Positions 17,892-26,865 of a stretch of 32,354 bases of DNA are shown here, piece after piece. The stretch covers positions 1 through 32,354 of the forward strand of contig JASHOO010000416.1 of NCBI GenBank assembly GCA_030041035.1. The letters run 5' to 3'. The stretch's first letter is position 1. The number at the start of each line of letters is the position of its first letter. The DNA is from Bryobacteraceae bacterium (GTDB taxonomy: Bacteria > Acidobacteriota > Terriglobia > Bryobacterales > Bryobacteraceae). A program made the translations under genes and the position numbers. The notes under the pieces were generated by a model. That model saw only the letters and a list, made by a program, of their open reading frames with translations. It ran no database searches and was not told where the DNA came from.

Positions 17892-18542
17892 ATGGACTTG
17901 GTGATCTTTGACCTGGATGGCACGCTCATCGACTCCAGCCGCGATCTGGCGAATTCCGTGAATGCCACGCGTGCCCACCTGTGTTTGGCGCCACTCGAAG
18001 ACAAGACCGTCTACTCGTACGTAGGCAACGGCGCGCCCGTCCTGATCCGGAAAGCTTTGGGCCCTGATTATTCGGAAGACGAAGTGCAAAGCGCACTCCT
18101 CTACTTCCTCGCGTACTATCGCGACCACATGCTCGATAACACCGTGCTCTACCCCGGCGTTCGCGAGATTCTCGACCGCTTCCGCGACAACGGCATCCAG
18201 ATGGCCGTACTCACCAACAAACCAGTGCGTTTCAGCCAGGGAATCATTGACGGGCTGGGCTTGACCGCGCACTTCCGCCGAGTCTACGGAGGTAACAGTT
18301 TCGAGCAAAAAAAGCCCAATCCCATCGGTATCGAAACTCTGATGGGTGAATTCAAAGTCTCACGCGAGCAAACTTTGATGGTGGGGGACAGCTCCGTCGA
18401 CGTGCTGACTGCGCGCAACGCGCACGTTACCTCGTGCGGGGTCACCTGGGGCTTTCAGCCTGAAACCTTCGCCGAATGCTCCCCCGATTTCCTGATTCAC
18501 CGTCCCGAAGAGCTTGCTCTGCGTGTGATCGGTCGTGGCTGA
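17892..18542 (+). CDS. HAD-superfamily hydrolase, phosphoglycolate phosphatase-like
   Basis: DLVIFDLDGTLIDSS, AVLTNKP, KPNPIGIE and MVGDSSVDVLTARNA motifs. Confidence 0.9.
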   Translation: MDLVIFDLDGTLIDSSRDLANSVNATRAHLCLAPLEDKTVYSYVGNGAPVLIRKALGPDYSEDEVQSALLYFLAYYRDHMLDNTVLYPGVREILDRFRDNGIQMAVLTNKPVRFSQGIIDGLGLTAHFRRVYGGNSFEQKKPNPIGIETLMGEFKVSREQTLMVGDSSVDVLTARNAHVTSCGVTWGFQPETFAECSPDFLIHRPEELALRVIGRG

Positions 18543-18978
18543 TTCACCAGAGAATTGTCTGTTCTGCAAAATCGCGGCACGAACTGTCTCCGCGCCGGTT
18601 GTTTTCGAGGATGAAACGTCGCTCGCGTTTCTGGATCATCGCCCTCTCTTCCCCGGCCATACGCTGCTCATTCCGAAACGGCACTACGAAACCCTAGCCG
18701 GTCTTCCTGTTTCGCTGATCCAGCCGTTTTTCGCTGCCGCGCAGCTCCTTTCCCGTGCCGTCGAATCTGCACTCGCGGCCGATGGCTCCTTGGTGGCCAT
18801 CAACAACCGCGTCAGCCAGAGCGTGCCGCACTTGCATGTTCACATCGTTCCGCGCCGCAAAAAGGACGGCCTACGCGGATTTTTCTGGCCTCGCCAGCCG
18901 TACAAGACCGAGCAGGAGGCCGAAAGCTTCCGGAAAATCATCGCCGATCATGTGCTCCGCTTGCGCGCCGGTGCATAA
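18535..18978 (+). CDS. HIT family protein
   Basis: CLFCKIAARTVSAPVVFEDETSLAFLD; histidine triad HLHVHIVPR. Confidence 0.93.
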   Translation: MADSPENCLFCKIAARTVSAPVVFEDETSLAFLDHRPLFPGHTLLIPKRHYETLAGLPVSLIQPFFAAAQLLSRAVESALAADGSLVAINNRVSQSVPHLHVHIVPRRKKDGLRGFFWPRQPYKTEQEAESFRKIIADHVLRLRAGA

Positions 18979-18987
18979 TGGTCCCCT

Positions 18988-20613
18988 ATGTGGCCGCACA
19001 ACTATACCCCCGTAGGAGGCAGCCTGTGGCTCTCTGCACTCGTGGCGGCGGTTCCGGTTTTTGTTCTCCTTGTCCTGCTCGGGGTCTTGCGTAGGCCCGC
19101 CTGGCTGGCATCCCTTTACGGTCTGGGCGCTGCCGTCAGTGTCGCCTTAGCTGTCTACCGCATGCATCCCGGCCCACTCGTCAGCGCTGTCGGCTACGGC
19201 GCCGCGTTCGGACTGTTTCCCATCGGCTGGGTGGTTTTCACCGCCATCCTGCTCTACAACATCACCGTCAGCACGGGGAAGTTCCAAATCGTTAAAGACT
19301 CCGTCGGCAGCCTCACCGAGGATCGTCGTCTGCAAGCGCTGCTCATTGCCTTTGCCTTTGGCGCGTTCATCGAGGGTGCGGCGGGATTCGGAACGCCCGT
19401 CGCCGTCTCCGCCGCCATGCTCACCGGCCTCGGATTTTCGCCCTTCTACGCGGCCGGCATCTGTCTGCTCGCCAATACCGCGCCCGTCGCTTTCGGCTCT
19501 ATCGCCACCCCCATCCTTACCCTGGCGGGCATCACCAGCCTGCCGCTCGACCGCCTCAGCGCCGGCGTCGGCCGCATCTGCGCCCCCGTTTCCTTATTCG
19601 TCCCCGCTTACCTGGTTCTCGTGATGGGCGGATGGCGCGCTCTGCGTGGCGTTCTCCCCGCCGCCGCGGTTTGTGGGCTGGCTTTCGGCGGCACTCAGTT
19701 GCTCATTTCCAACCTCATCGGACCGCAGATCACTGACATCCTCAGCTCCCTCGCCGCCATCGGCGCCCTGGTCTTGCTGTTTAAGCTTTGGAAACCGCGC
19801 GACAAATTCCAATTCGACGAGCACAGCTCCGCGCACGTCGTTCCCCCGCGGCATTCCGCCGCCGACCTCCTTCATGCCTGGGGGCCGTACATTCTGCTCG
19901 TGATCTTCGTCTTGCTCTGGGGTTATAAGCCGTTACTGGCCAAGCTCAACGCCGTTTCTTTCACTTTCTCCTGGCCGGGGTTGCACAACACCATCCTGCG
20001 CATGCCTCCCGTCGTCAGCAAACCCGCTCCCTACGCGGCTGTCTACACCTTCAGCTGGCTCTCAGCCCCCGGAACCGCCTGTCTGTTCGCAGCAGTCTTG
20101 TCCGCCATTCTCCTCGGCGTGTCGCCCGCCCGGTTCCTTGGCGTGTTGCGCGACACCGGCAAACAACTGCTTTTCGCCGAGCTGACCATCGCCGCCGTGC
20201 TTGCTCTGGCGTTCCTGATGAACTACTCGGGCGCCACCGCTACGCTCGGCCTTGCCTTCTCGGCCACCGGCGCCATGTTCCCCTTTTTCAGCTCCCTGCT
20301 CGGCTGGCTCGGCGTATTCCTCACCGGCAGTGACACCGCCGCCAACGCTTTGTTCGGAAACTTACAAGTCATCACCGCGGGAAAATTGCATATGAACGCT
20401 GTACTCATGGCCGCCTCCAATTCCGCCGGCGGGGTAATGGGCAAAATGATCAGCCTGCAAAGCATCGCCGTCGCTTCCGCGGCCACCGCCATGAAAGCCC
20501 GCGACGAGGGCCGCCTCTTCCGCTTCACCCTGCGTCATAGCATCCTGCTGGCCACCGTAACCGGCCTCATCGTAGTGCTCTACACATATGTGGCTCCTCA
20601 GCTCGCCCCGTGA
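18988..20613 (+). CDS. L-lactate permease family transporter
   Basis: FGAFIEGAAGFGTPVAVSAAMLTGLGF; NYSGATATLGLAFSATGAMFPFFSSLLGWLGVFLTGSDTAANALFGNLQ; multi-pass protein. Confidence 0.93.
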   Translation: MWPHNYTPVGGSLWLSALVAAVPVFVLLVLLGVLRRPAWLASLYGLGAAVSVALAVYRMHPGPLVSAVGYGAAFGLFPIGWVVFTAILLYNITVSTGKFQIVKDSVGSLTEDRRLQALLIAFAFGAFIEGAAGFGTPVAVSAAMLTGLGFSPFYAAGICLLANTAPVAFGSIATPILTLAGITSLPLDRLSAGVGRICAPVSLFVPAYLVLVMGGWRALRGVLPAAAVCGLAFGGTQLLISNLIGPQITDILSSLAAIGALVLLFKLWKPRDKFQFDEHSSAHVVPPRHSAADLLHAWGPYILLVIFVLLWGYKPLLAKLNAVSFTFSWPGLHNTILRMPPVVSKPAPYAAVYTFSWLSAPGTACLFAAVLSAILLGVSPARFLGVLRDTGKQLLFAELTIAAVLALAFLMNYSGATATLGLAFSATGAMFPFFSSLLGWLGVFLTGSDTAANALFGNLQVITAGKLHMNAVLMAASNSAGGVMGKMISLQSIAVASAATAMKARDEGRLFRFTLRHSILLATVTGLIVVLYTYVAPQLAP

Positions 20614-20657
20614 GCGTGCCCCTCATTGCCAGCGCGCCTTCGTGCAAGGTGTAACTC

Positions 20658-20674
20658 TGGCACATTCCGTGCAT
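20658..20674 (+). promoter_or_regulatory. Putative sigma-54 -24/-12 promoter
   Basis: TGGCACATTCCGTGCAT: GG (20659-20660)-N10-GC (20671-20672), near the TGGCACR-N4-YTGCW consensus. Confidence 0.5.
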
Positions 20675-20702
20675 CTAAATCGGTCGGAAAGGAAGGACAG
20701 AA

Positions 20703-21302
20703 ATGCGAAGAATCATTGCTCCGGTCGTTGTTCTGCTCCTGTCGGCAGTTTCCGGCTTCGCTGAAAATCCGAACGATCAGAACAAAGACCATAACGACGC
20801 GTTCGTTGCGGGTCCCACCGAGGAATCTCAACTGGCCAAGCAGGTCCGCCACAATCTCTTGATGCTGCCGTACTACAGCATCTTCGATGACGTCGCCTTC
20901 CGGCTGGACGGCACTGTTGTTACATTGGAAGGCGCATGCCCTCCCGAACCCCCGTGGGACATCAAGTCTGAAGCCGAAAATGTCGTTAAGAAAATACCCG
21001 GCGTCACACAAGTCGTCAACAATATCAAGGAGCTTCCACTGTCTCCTATGGACTGGCAAATCCGTCGAGCGGTCGCGCGAACCATCTACGGCGATGCCGA
21101 GATCGGCATGCGTTACGGCTATCAAGCCTTTCCGTCGATCCACATCATCGTCGACAACGGCCATGTCACACTGGAAGGCGTTGTCGACAATCAGTTCGAC
21201 GATACGCTGATCCGCACCCGCGTCAACACCGTGCCTAACGTTTTCTCGGTTGACGACAAACTGATCGTCCTGAACAAGAACGAGAAAAAGAAGAAGGAAT
21301 AA
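20703..21302 (+). CDS. Secreted protein with two BON domains
   Basis: Signal peptide MRRIIAPVVVLLLSAVSGFAEN. BON-like repeats FRLDGTVVTLEGACPPEP..AENVVKKIPGVTQVVNNI and IIVDNGHVTLEGVVDNQFDDTLIRTRVNTVPNVFSVDDKLIV. Good SD (AAGGAAGG). Confidence 0.85.
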   Translation: MRRIIAPVVVLLLSAVSGFAENPNDQNKDHNDAFVAGPTEESQLAKQVRHNLLMLPYYSIFDDVAFRLDGTVVTLEGACPPEPPWDIKSEAENVVKKIPGVTQVVNNIKELPLSPMDWQIRRAVARTIYGDAEIGMRYGYQAFPSIHIIVDNGHVTLEGVVDNQFDDTLIRTRVNTVPNVFSVDDKLIVLNKNEKKKKE

Positions 21303-21424
21303 CAACAGCGAGAGCATTTACCTCTCACCGCGCAGTATCTCCAAACTCCTTACGGCAGGTGGCGCCTTCCGGTGAGCTCGGCCTCAAGTGGCAGGAAGCG
21401 GTGCGCCACCGATACAATCTGAAC

Positions 21425-23578
21425 GTGCCTCGAACCTTTGTCATCCTGGTCGCCACCGCCCTCGCCCTCGCCGCCCAGGCGCAGAAAAAACCCGTTACCA
21501 TCGACGCCATCACCGCCGAACGGAACGTCACCGGTTTCGAACCGGTTCAATGGTCCCCGGACAGCCGGCGTTTCGCCTGGATCCAGGAAAAAGAGCTCTG
21601 GCTTTACGATGTCTCCTCCGGCCAGAAAAAACTCCTCCTGAAGCTCTCTGACCTCGAGGCCAAAGCCGTCAAGCCCGCGGCGCCGGACGCCTTTGATTGG
21701 CAGAACCGGCGCGTCACCGAGCAGGCCTTCACCTGGTCCGATTCCGGTAACGAGATGCTGGTCTCGGCCGGCGGCGATCTGTTCCTTCTGCACGTCGACT
21801 CCGGGAAGTGGGACCAGCTCACCTCCACCGTCGAAGCGGAGCGCGATGCCAAGCTCTCACCCGGCGGCCGCTTCGTCTCCTTCCGGCGCGATCACGACCT
21901 CTACTCGCTCGAAGTCGCCTCGCGGAAGGTCGCGCGCCTGACTCACGATGGCTCGGAAACGTTGTTGAATGGCGAGCTCGACTGGGTCTATCCCGAGGAA
22001 TTGGAAATCGGCACGGCGCACTGGTGGTCGCCCGACGGCAACTTCATCGCTTTTTTTCAGCTCGACACCAGCCGTGAACCGGTTTTCCCTCAGGCGGACC
22101 TGCTCGCTTTGCGTGCCCGTCTTGAACCAGAGCGCTATCCCCAGGCCGGCGACCCCAACGCCGATGTGCGCGTCGGCATCGTACCCGCGGCCGGCGGCGA
22201 CGTCCACTGGGTCGATCTCGGTGAGCCTCGCGACAATCTCCTGGCGCGTTTAGTCTGGCTGCCCCATAGCCGCGGCGTTGCCGTCGAAAAGCTCAATCGC
22301 GTTCAGAATCGTCTCGACCTGCTGATCGCCGATGCCGCCACCGGCTCCGCGCGTACCGTCCTGCACGAGGAAGATCCCTACTGGATCAACGTCAACAACG
22401 ACCTGCGCTTTCTCAAAGGAGGCGACCGCTTTCTTTGGGGCAGTGAGCGCGATGGATTTCATCACCTCTATCTGTATTCCACCGAGGGCAAGCGCCTCCG
22501 TCAGTTGACTGAAGGCGATTGGGAAGTGGAAACCGTTACTGGGCTGAATGAAGCCGCAGACGAGCTGTATTTCACCTCGACTGAAGCCAGCCCTCTTGAG
22601 CGCCAGCTCTACGCCGTGCGGTTGGATGGAAAGCACCGCCGCCGCATCACGGCGGAAACAGGAACCCATGAGATCTCGCTCAGCCCAGACTCCAGGCTGT
22701 ATCTCGATACCGCTTCCAGCCTGACTTCGCCGCCCCGCCGCACCCTCCATAGCATTGACGGTTCGGAAACCGCCGTCTTCCGCGATGCCGACCGTTCCCA
22801 GGCCGATGAGTACGACATTCTGCCCACGGAAATTCACAAAGTGAAAGCCGCTGATGGCACCCTCCTTTACGCGCGCCTGATCAAACCCTCCGGTTTCGCG
22901 CCGGACAAAAAGTATCCCGTGGCTGTTGTGGTTTATGGTGGCCCGGGTGTACAGACCGTGCTGGACAAATGGCCGGCGATGGGCTGGGATCAAGTACTCG
23001 CTCACCGCGGATTCATCGTCTGGCAACTCGACAACCGCGGCTCCGCCGGACGCGGGCACCGCTGGGAATCCGTAATCTTCCGCGACATGGGAGAGCACGA
23101 GCTGCAGGATCAGTGGGAAGGCATTCGCTATCTGGAGTCGCTCGGATTCGCAGACACCTCCCATATGGGTATCTACGGCTGGAGTTACGGCGGCTACATG
23201 ACGCTCTACACTCTCACGCATGCTCCGGGTTTGTTTCGTGCGGGTATCGCTGGTGCCCCTGTCACTCACTGGCGCAACTACGACACCATCTACACCGAGC
23301 GTTACATGGGATTGCCGGCCGATAATGCTCGAGCCTATGAGCGCGCCTCCGCCCTCACCAAGGCATCGGATCTGAAGGACAAGTTACTGTTGGTGCACAA
23401 TCTGGAAGACGATAACGTGCACTTCCAGAACACTGTCCAGTTCATGGATGCACTCGAGCGCGCCGCCAAGCCTTTTGAAGTGATGCTTTACCCGCAGAAA
23501 GCTCACGGGGTCACCGGACCCGTGAGAAAACACCTTTATGAGACACTGACCGCTTTTTTCGAGAAGAACGTGAAGTGA
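21425..23578 (+). CDS. S9 family peptidase, dipeptidyl peptidase IV-like
   Basis: DPP-IV N-terminal propeller segments, catalytic Ser in YGWSYGGYMTLY, Asp in HNLEDDNVHFQNTVQF, His in KAHGVTGPVRKH. GTG 21425 gives a signal-like N-terminus VPRTFVILVATALALAAQAQ. Confidence 0.9.
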   Translation: MPRTFVILVATALALAAQAQKKPVTIDAITAERNVTGFEPVQWSPDSRRFAWIQEKELWLYDVSSGQKKLLLKLSDLEAKAVKPAAPDAFDWQNRRVTEQAFTWSDSGNEMLVSAGGDLFLLHVDSGKWDQLTSTVEAERDAKLSPGGRFVSFRRDHDLYSLEVASRKVARLTHDGSETLLNGELDWVYPEELEIGTAHWWSPDGNFIAFFQLDTSREPVFPQADLLALRARLEPERYPQAGDPNADVRVGIVPAAGGDVHWVDLGEPRDNLLARLVWLPHSRGVAVEKLNRVQNRLDLLIADAATGSARTVLHEEDPYWINVNNDLRFLKGGDRFLWGSERDGFHHLYLYSTEGKRLRQLTEGDWEVETVTGLNEAADELYFTSTEASPLERQLYAVRLDGKHRRRITAETGTHEISLSPDSRLYLDTASSLTSPPRRTLHSIDGSETAVFRDADRSQADEYDILPTEIHKVKAADGTLLYARLIKPSGFAPDKKYPVAVVVYGGPGVQTVLDKWPAMGWDQVLAHRGFIVWQLDNRGSAGRGHRWESVIFRDMGEHELQDQWEGIRYLESLGFADTSHMGIYGWSYGGYMTLYTLTHAPGLFRAGIAGAPVTHWRNYDTIYTERYMGLPADNARAYERASALTKASDLKDKLLLVHNLEDDNVHFQNTVQFMDALERAAKPFEVMLYPQKAHGVTGPVRKHLYETLTAFFEKNVK

Positions 23579-23582
23579 AGCT

Positions 23583-24695
23583 CTATTTGTGGCCGCCGCC
23601 ACCGCCTGCGTGGCCACCGCTCATGCCCACGCTCGAGGAGCTACGCGCGGAGAGGCCGGCCGAGCTGACGTCGCTTCCAACGCCGCTCCGTGCAGCTCCG
23701 CCACTGATACGGCCGGTAGAGGCGATTTCGTGGCTGGCAGCCTTGACCGATCTCATCGCCACCGCCGCGGGCGTGACCCCACGCAGCACGCGCACCGGCG
23801 GTTGAGTGCTGCGGCCGCTGCTGACGCCGGGTGCATAGCCGTAGACGGGGTAACCAGAATATCCGTAGCCGTAGTACGGGAGGCCGTAGATGTACCCATA
23901 CACGTTGTACGGGTTCCATAACGCATAGCCGAACGGGTTCAGAAACATGTTTCCGAGGCCGTACCCCATTCCGAGTCCGGGCATGAACGTGTACATGTTG
24001 TAGTCCGGATTAAAATACCAGCCGTTCGTCCCCAAGTAAGAGCCCGAGTCCGCCACCGTCTTCGCCGCCGATACGTTCGCCATGGCGATGTACTCGGAAC
24101 GGTGCGCACCCCAGAGATACAGATCGTCCACGTCTTTCTTCTTGTCGAACGAGGCGACCTGCATGCCGCCGTCCATCGTCAGCGCGTGCCCTTCCTTCAC
24201 TTCCTCCGTCTTGCCGTTATTTTGGACCAGCGCTTCCCCATCGTATACGCGCAGCCTTGCCGTCTGTGAGTCGAAACTGTAAACGCCCTTCTTGCTAATT
24301 TGAACCGCGTAGTCTTTATAGACGATCGTGACCCCGTTGTCCTTCAGCAGTTCGTCCGCCTCCACGACCGCTTCGCCGGACAACAGCTCCACGCGCGTGT
24401 CGATGAGCCGGTTGGTAATCATGCGAATGGCGCCATTCTCACCCAGGCGCAAAAACACTCCCGGCGTCAACAGCACTTCTACCCGCCCGTCTTCGGTGCG
24501 CAATTGCTGGTTTTCCTTGATGTCTGGAAATTCGCCGAATTTGCTCTCAATCAACTGATCGTTGAGAAACACGCGCCCTTCCACGTAGTGGACCACACCG
24601 GCCTTCGCCGAGATCACGTTCTGTGCCGAAGCGACCACACCCATTGATCCGGCCACGAGCACAACGCCCAAAGCTAAGCGCACCAACGATTTCAT
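23583..24695 (-). CDS. FecR-domain-like secreted protein with Gly/Tyr- and Ser/Gly-rich tail
   Basis: Signal MKSLVRLALGVVLVAGSMGVVASAQN. FecR-like GVVHYVEGRVFLND...LRTEDGRVEVLLTPGVFLRLGENGAIRMI. C-terminus GYIYGLPYYGYGYSGYPVYGYAPG...GGHAGGGGGHK. SD AGAGG upstream of ATG 24695. Confidence 0.72.
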   Translation of the reverse strand: MKSLVRLALGVVLVAGSMGVVASAQNVISAKAGVVHYVEGRVFLNDQLIESKFGEFPDIKENQQLRTEDGRVEVLLTPGVFLRLGENGAIRMITNRLIDTRVELLSGEAVVEADELLKDNGVTIVYKDYAVQISKKGVYSFDSQTARLRVYDGEALVQNNGKTEEVKEGHALTMDGGMQVASFDKKKDVDDLYLWGAHRSEYIAMANVSAAKTVADSGSYLGTNGWYFNPDYNMYTFMPGLGMGYGLGNMFLNPFGYALWNPYNVYGYIYGLPYYGYGYSGYPVYGYAPGVSSGRSTQPPVRVLRGVTPAAVAMRSVKAASHEIASTGRISGGAARSGVGSDVSSAGLSARSSSSVGMSGGHAGGGGGHK

Positions 24696-24713
24696 GGGGT
24701 TACCTCTCATTCG

Positions 24714-24742
24714 ATAATGCTCCTATATATATGGCGTGTCAA
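24714..24742 (-). promoter_or_regulatory. Putative sigma-70 promoter for the FecR-like gene
   Basis: Minus strand: TTGACA (24742-24737), 17-nt spacer, CATTAT (24719-24714), then SD and ATG at 24695. Confidence 0.6.
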
Positions 24743-24747
24743 TGGGA

Positions 24748-24769
24748 CAGATTGGACTTAACCAATCTG
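24748..24769. promoter_or_regulatory. Perfect 8-bp inverted repeat, operator-like
   Basis: CAGATTGG-ACTTAA-CCAATCTG immediately upstream of the -35 at 24737-24742. Confidence 0.5.
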
Positions 24770-24792
24770 AAATCAGGCACTCCCCTTCCGCC

Positions 24793-24821
24793 TGTAACAT
24801 TCCGCACCTCAAGAGGTTACA
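24793..24821. repeat. Inverted repeat TGTAAC-N17-GTTACA
   Basis: TGTAAC 24793-24798 and GTTACA 24816-24821, with nested ACCTC-AA-GAGGT. Confidence 0.4.
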
Positions 24822-24848
24822 TCCTGCCGCACCCGCCGCCCGCAAGGC

Positions 24849-25265
24849 CTAGCCGGTCGAGGGCGTCGGAGTCAGCAGTTCGCGGACTTTATTTGCCAGC
24901 TCGTCTCGCGTGAACGGTTTGGCCAGCATCGGGCGTTCATAGAGCTGCCTGCGTACACTCAGATCGTTGGCGCATCCGGAAATGAACAGTACCCGGACCG
25001 CCGGCCAGCGCTCTGAAATCCGCTGCGCCAAATCGAAACCATTCATGCCCGGCATCGTGACGTCGGTCACCACCAGTTGCAAGGCTGCGCCCTGCTCCTC
25101 GCAGACCGAAAGTGCTTCCATGGCGCTGCACGCCTGTAGCACCGTGTAACCGCTGGTTCCCAGCATTCGCTGCATCATCCGCCGGATCGCTTCTTCATCG
25201 TCAACCACCAGAATGGTGGCACGTTCGGCTTCGCTCCGCGCCGAAAACGTACCTCTTCTCGTCAT
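24849..25265 (-). CDS. Response regulator, receiver domain only
   Basis: ILVVDDEEAIRRMMQRML, VVTDVTMPGMNGFDLA, VLFISG, MLAKPFTRDEL; no output domain. Confidence 0.92.
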   Translation of the reverse strand: MTRRGTFSARSEAERATILVVDDEEAIRRMMQRMLGTSGYTVLQACSAMEALSVCEEQGAALQLVVTDVTMPGMNGFDLAQRISERWPAVRVLFISGCANDLSVRRQLYERPMLAKPFTRDELANKVRELLTPTPSTG

Positions 25266-25536
25266 AATTCACTCTATTCAGTTTGTCTTTGCAAATTGCC
25301 GGTCGCTTTTTTTTCGTAGGAGTGCCCATTTTTGAACACATTTCGCTGCTGAAAGTAGCTAAGCAGGCGGTGTTGGGCCGGTCTGTTTGCATTATCTTCC
25401 TTAAGCGCGGTGAGGAATCCCTAACAGATTAACAGTTTTTCATGACAGAGAAAACAGGAAAATGCAAATGCACGCAGCCGGAATCCAGTTGCTTCGGCGC
25501 AGTCGGAGAAGGAAAGGTTACGAAACGTCGGCGGGC

Positions 25537-26859
25537 TTAAAGCCGCACGATCTTCGGAGACGAAATCCCCTTGAGCGCATTACGCGTGTCCACGATCAGC
25601 TTCGCTTGTTCGGCGATCTTGCGGTAATCGAACGCCCCATGGTCGGTGACTACAACCGTACAATCCGCCGACGCGACCAGCGCCGTGTCTTGCGAGTTCA
25701 GTTGCTCCCCCTCCAGGTCAAGCCGCGTGACGTGAGGGTCGGTGTACGTCAGCCGCGCGCCACGCCGTTTCAGCAGCAGCATGATATCGAGAGCCGGCGA
25801 TTCCCTTACGTCGTCAATGTTCTTCTTGTAGGCCACGCCCAGCACATGAATGTGTGACCCTTTGACCGGCTTGGCGTGGTCGTTCAGCGCATTCTGGACC
25901 TTATCCACCACAAAATGCGGCATCTGCCCGTTGATATAGCCCGCCAGTTCAATGAAGCGCGCTTCGATGCCCGCCTGCTTGGTCTTCCAGGAAAGATAAA
26001 ACGGATCGATGGGAATACAGTGCCCGCCAAGGCCCGGACCCGGATAGAAGGGCATGAAACCAAAAGGTTTAGTTGCCGCCGCTTCGATCACTTCCCAAAC
26101 GTTGATGCCCATCCGGTCGCACATCAGGGCGATCTCGTTTGCCAGCCCGATATTGATCATGCGAAACGTGTTTTCCAGCAGTTTGACCATCTCGGCCACC
26201 TGCGTCGAGCTCACCGCTACCACCTTTTCGAGCGCCTGGGAGTAAAACAACCGGCCCATCTCCGAACAGACCGCCGTGACCCCACCCACTACCTTGGGAA
26301 TGTTCGATGTGTTGTATTTCGGGTTTCCCGGGTCCACACGCTCCGGCGAAAAACACAAAAAGAAGTCCTGGCCCGCCTTCAATCCTCCTTGCTCCAACAT
26401 CGGAAGCACCAACTCATCCGTGGTCCCCGGGTAGGTGGTCGATTCCAGGATCACCAGCATGCCCGCATGAAAAAACTTGGCAATTTCTCCGCACGCCGAC
26501 ACGATGAAGCTCATATCCGGGTCTTTGGTCTTACGAAGCGGGGTGGGCACGCAGATGTTCACCGTGTCCAGATCCCGAACCGCCGCGAAGTCTGAGGTCG
26601 CCTTCAGCTTCCCGGATCTGACCAGCGGCTCCAGCGTAGCGCTGGGGACATCGCCGACATACGAGTCTCCCGCATTGATCCGCTTCACCTTGGAATCGGT
26701 CAAGTCTATTCCTGTCACCTCGAAACCAGCCCTGGCGAACTCCACCGCCAGCGGCAGTCCCACATAACCTAACCCCACGATCCCTACCTTGGCTTGCCGC
26801 GTGCGGATCCTCTCCTCCAGCCGAAGGGCCGCGGGTGTTTCTAGTTGTACGGTGCTCAT
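25537..26859 (-). CDS. Nucleotide sugar dehydrogenase (UDP-N-acetyl-D-glucosamine 6-dehydrogenase-like, WbpA/WecC type)
   Basis: VGIVGLGYVGLPLAVEFARAGFEVTGIDL; ESTTYPGTTDELVLPMLE; GPGLGGHCIPIDPFYLSWK; VLGVAYKKNIDDVRESPALDIM. Confidence 0.93.
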   Translation of the reverse strand: MSTVQLETPAALRLEERIRTRQAKVGIVGLGYVGLPLAVEFARAGFEVTGIDLTDSKVKRINAGDSYVGDVPSATLEPLVRSGKLKATSDFAAVRDLDTVNICVPTPLRKTKDPDMSFIVSACGEIAKFFHAGMLVILESTTYPGTTDELVLPMLEQGGLKAGQDFFLCFSPERVDPGNPKYNTSNIPKVVGGVTAVCSEMGRLFYSQALEKVVAVSSTQVAEMVKLLENTFRMINIGLANEIALMCDRMGINVWEVIEAAATKPFGFMPFYPGPGLGGHCIPIDPFYLSWKTKQAGIEARFIELAGYINGQMPHFVVDKVQNALNDHAKPVKGSHIHVLGVAYKKNIDDVRESPALDIMLLLKRRGARLTYTDPHVTRLDLEGEQLNSQDTALVASADCTVVVTDHGAFDYRKIAEQAKLIVDTRNALKGISSPKIVRL

Positions 26860-26865
26860 CGCTGC

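Noticed and set aside
22250-23269. 339-aa minus-strand ORF opposite the S9 peptidase
   Set aside because: Antisense shadow of a well-supported peptidase with its catalytic triad.
25875-26595. 239-aa plus-strand ORF opposite the nucleotide sugar dehydrogenase
   Set aside because: Shadow ORF; dehydrogenase motifs on the minus strand are clear.
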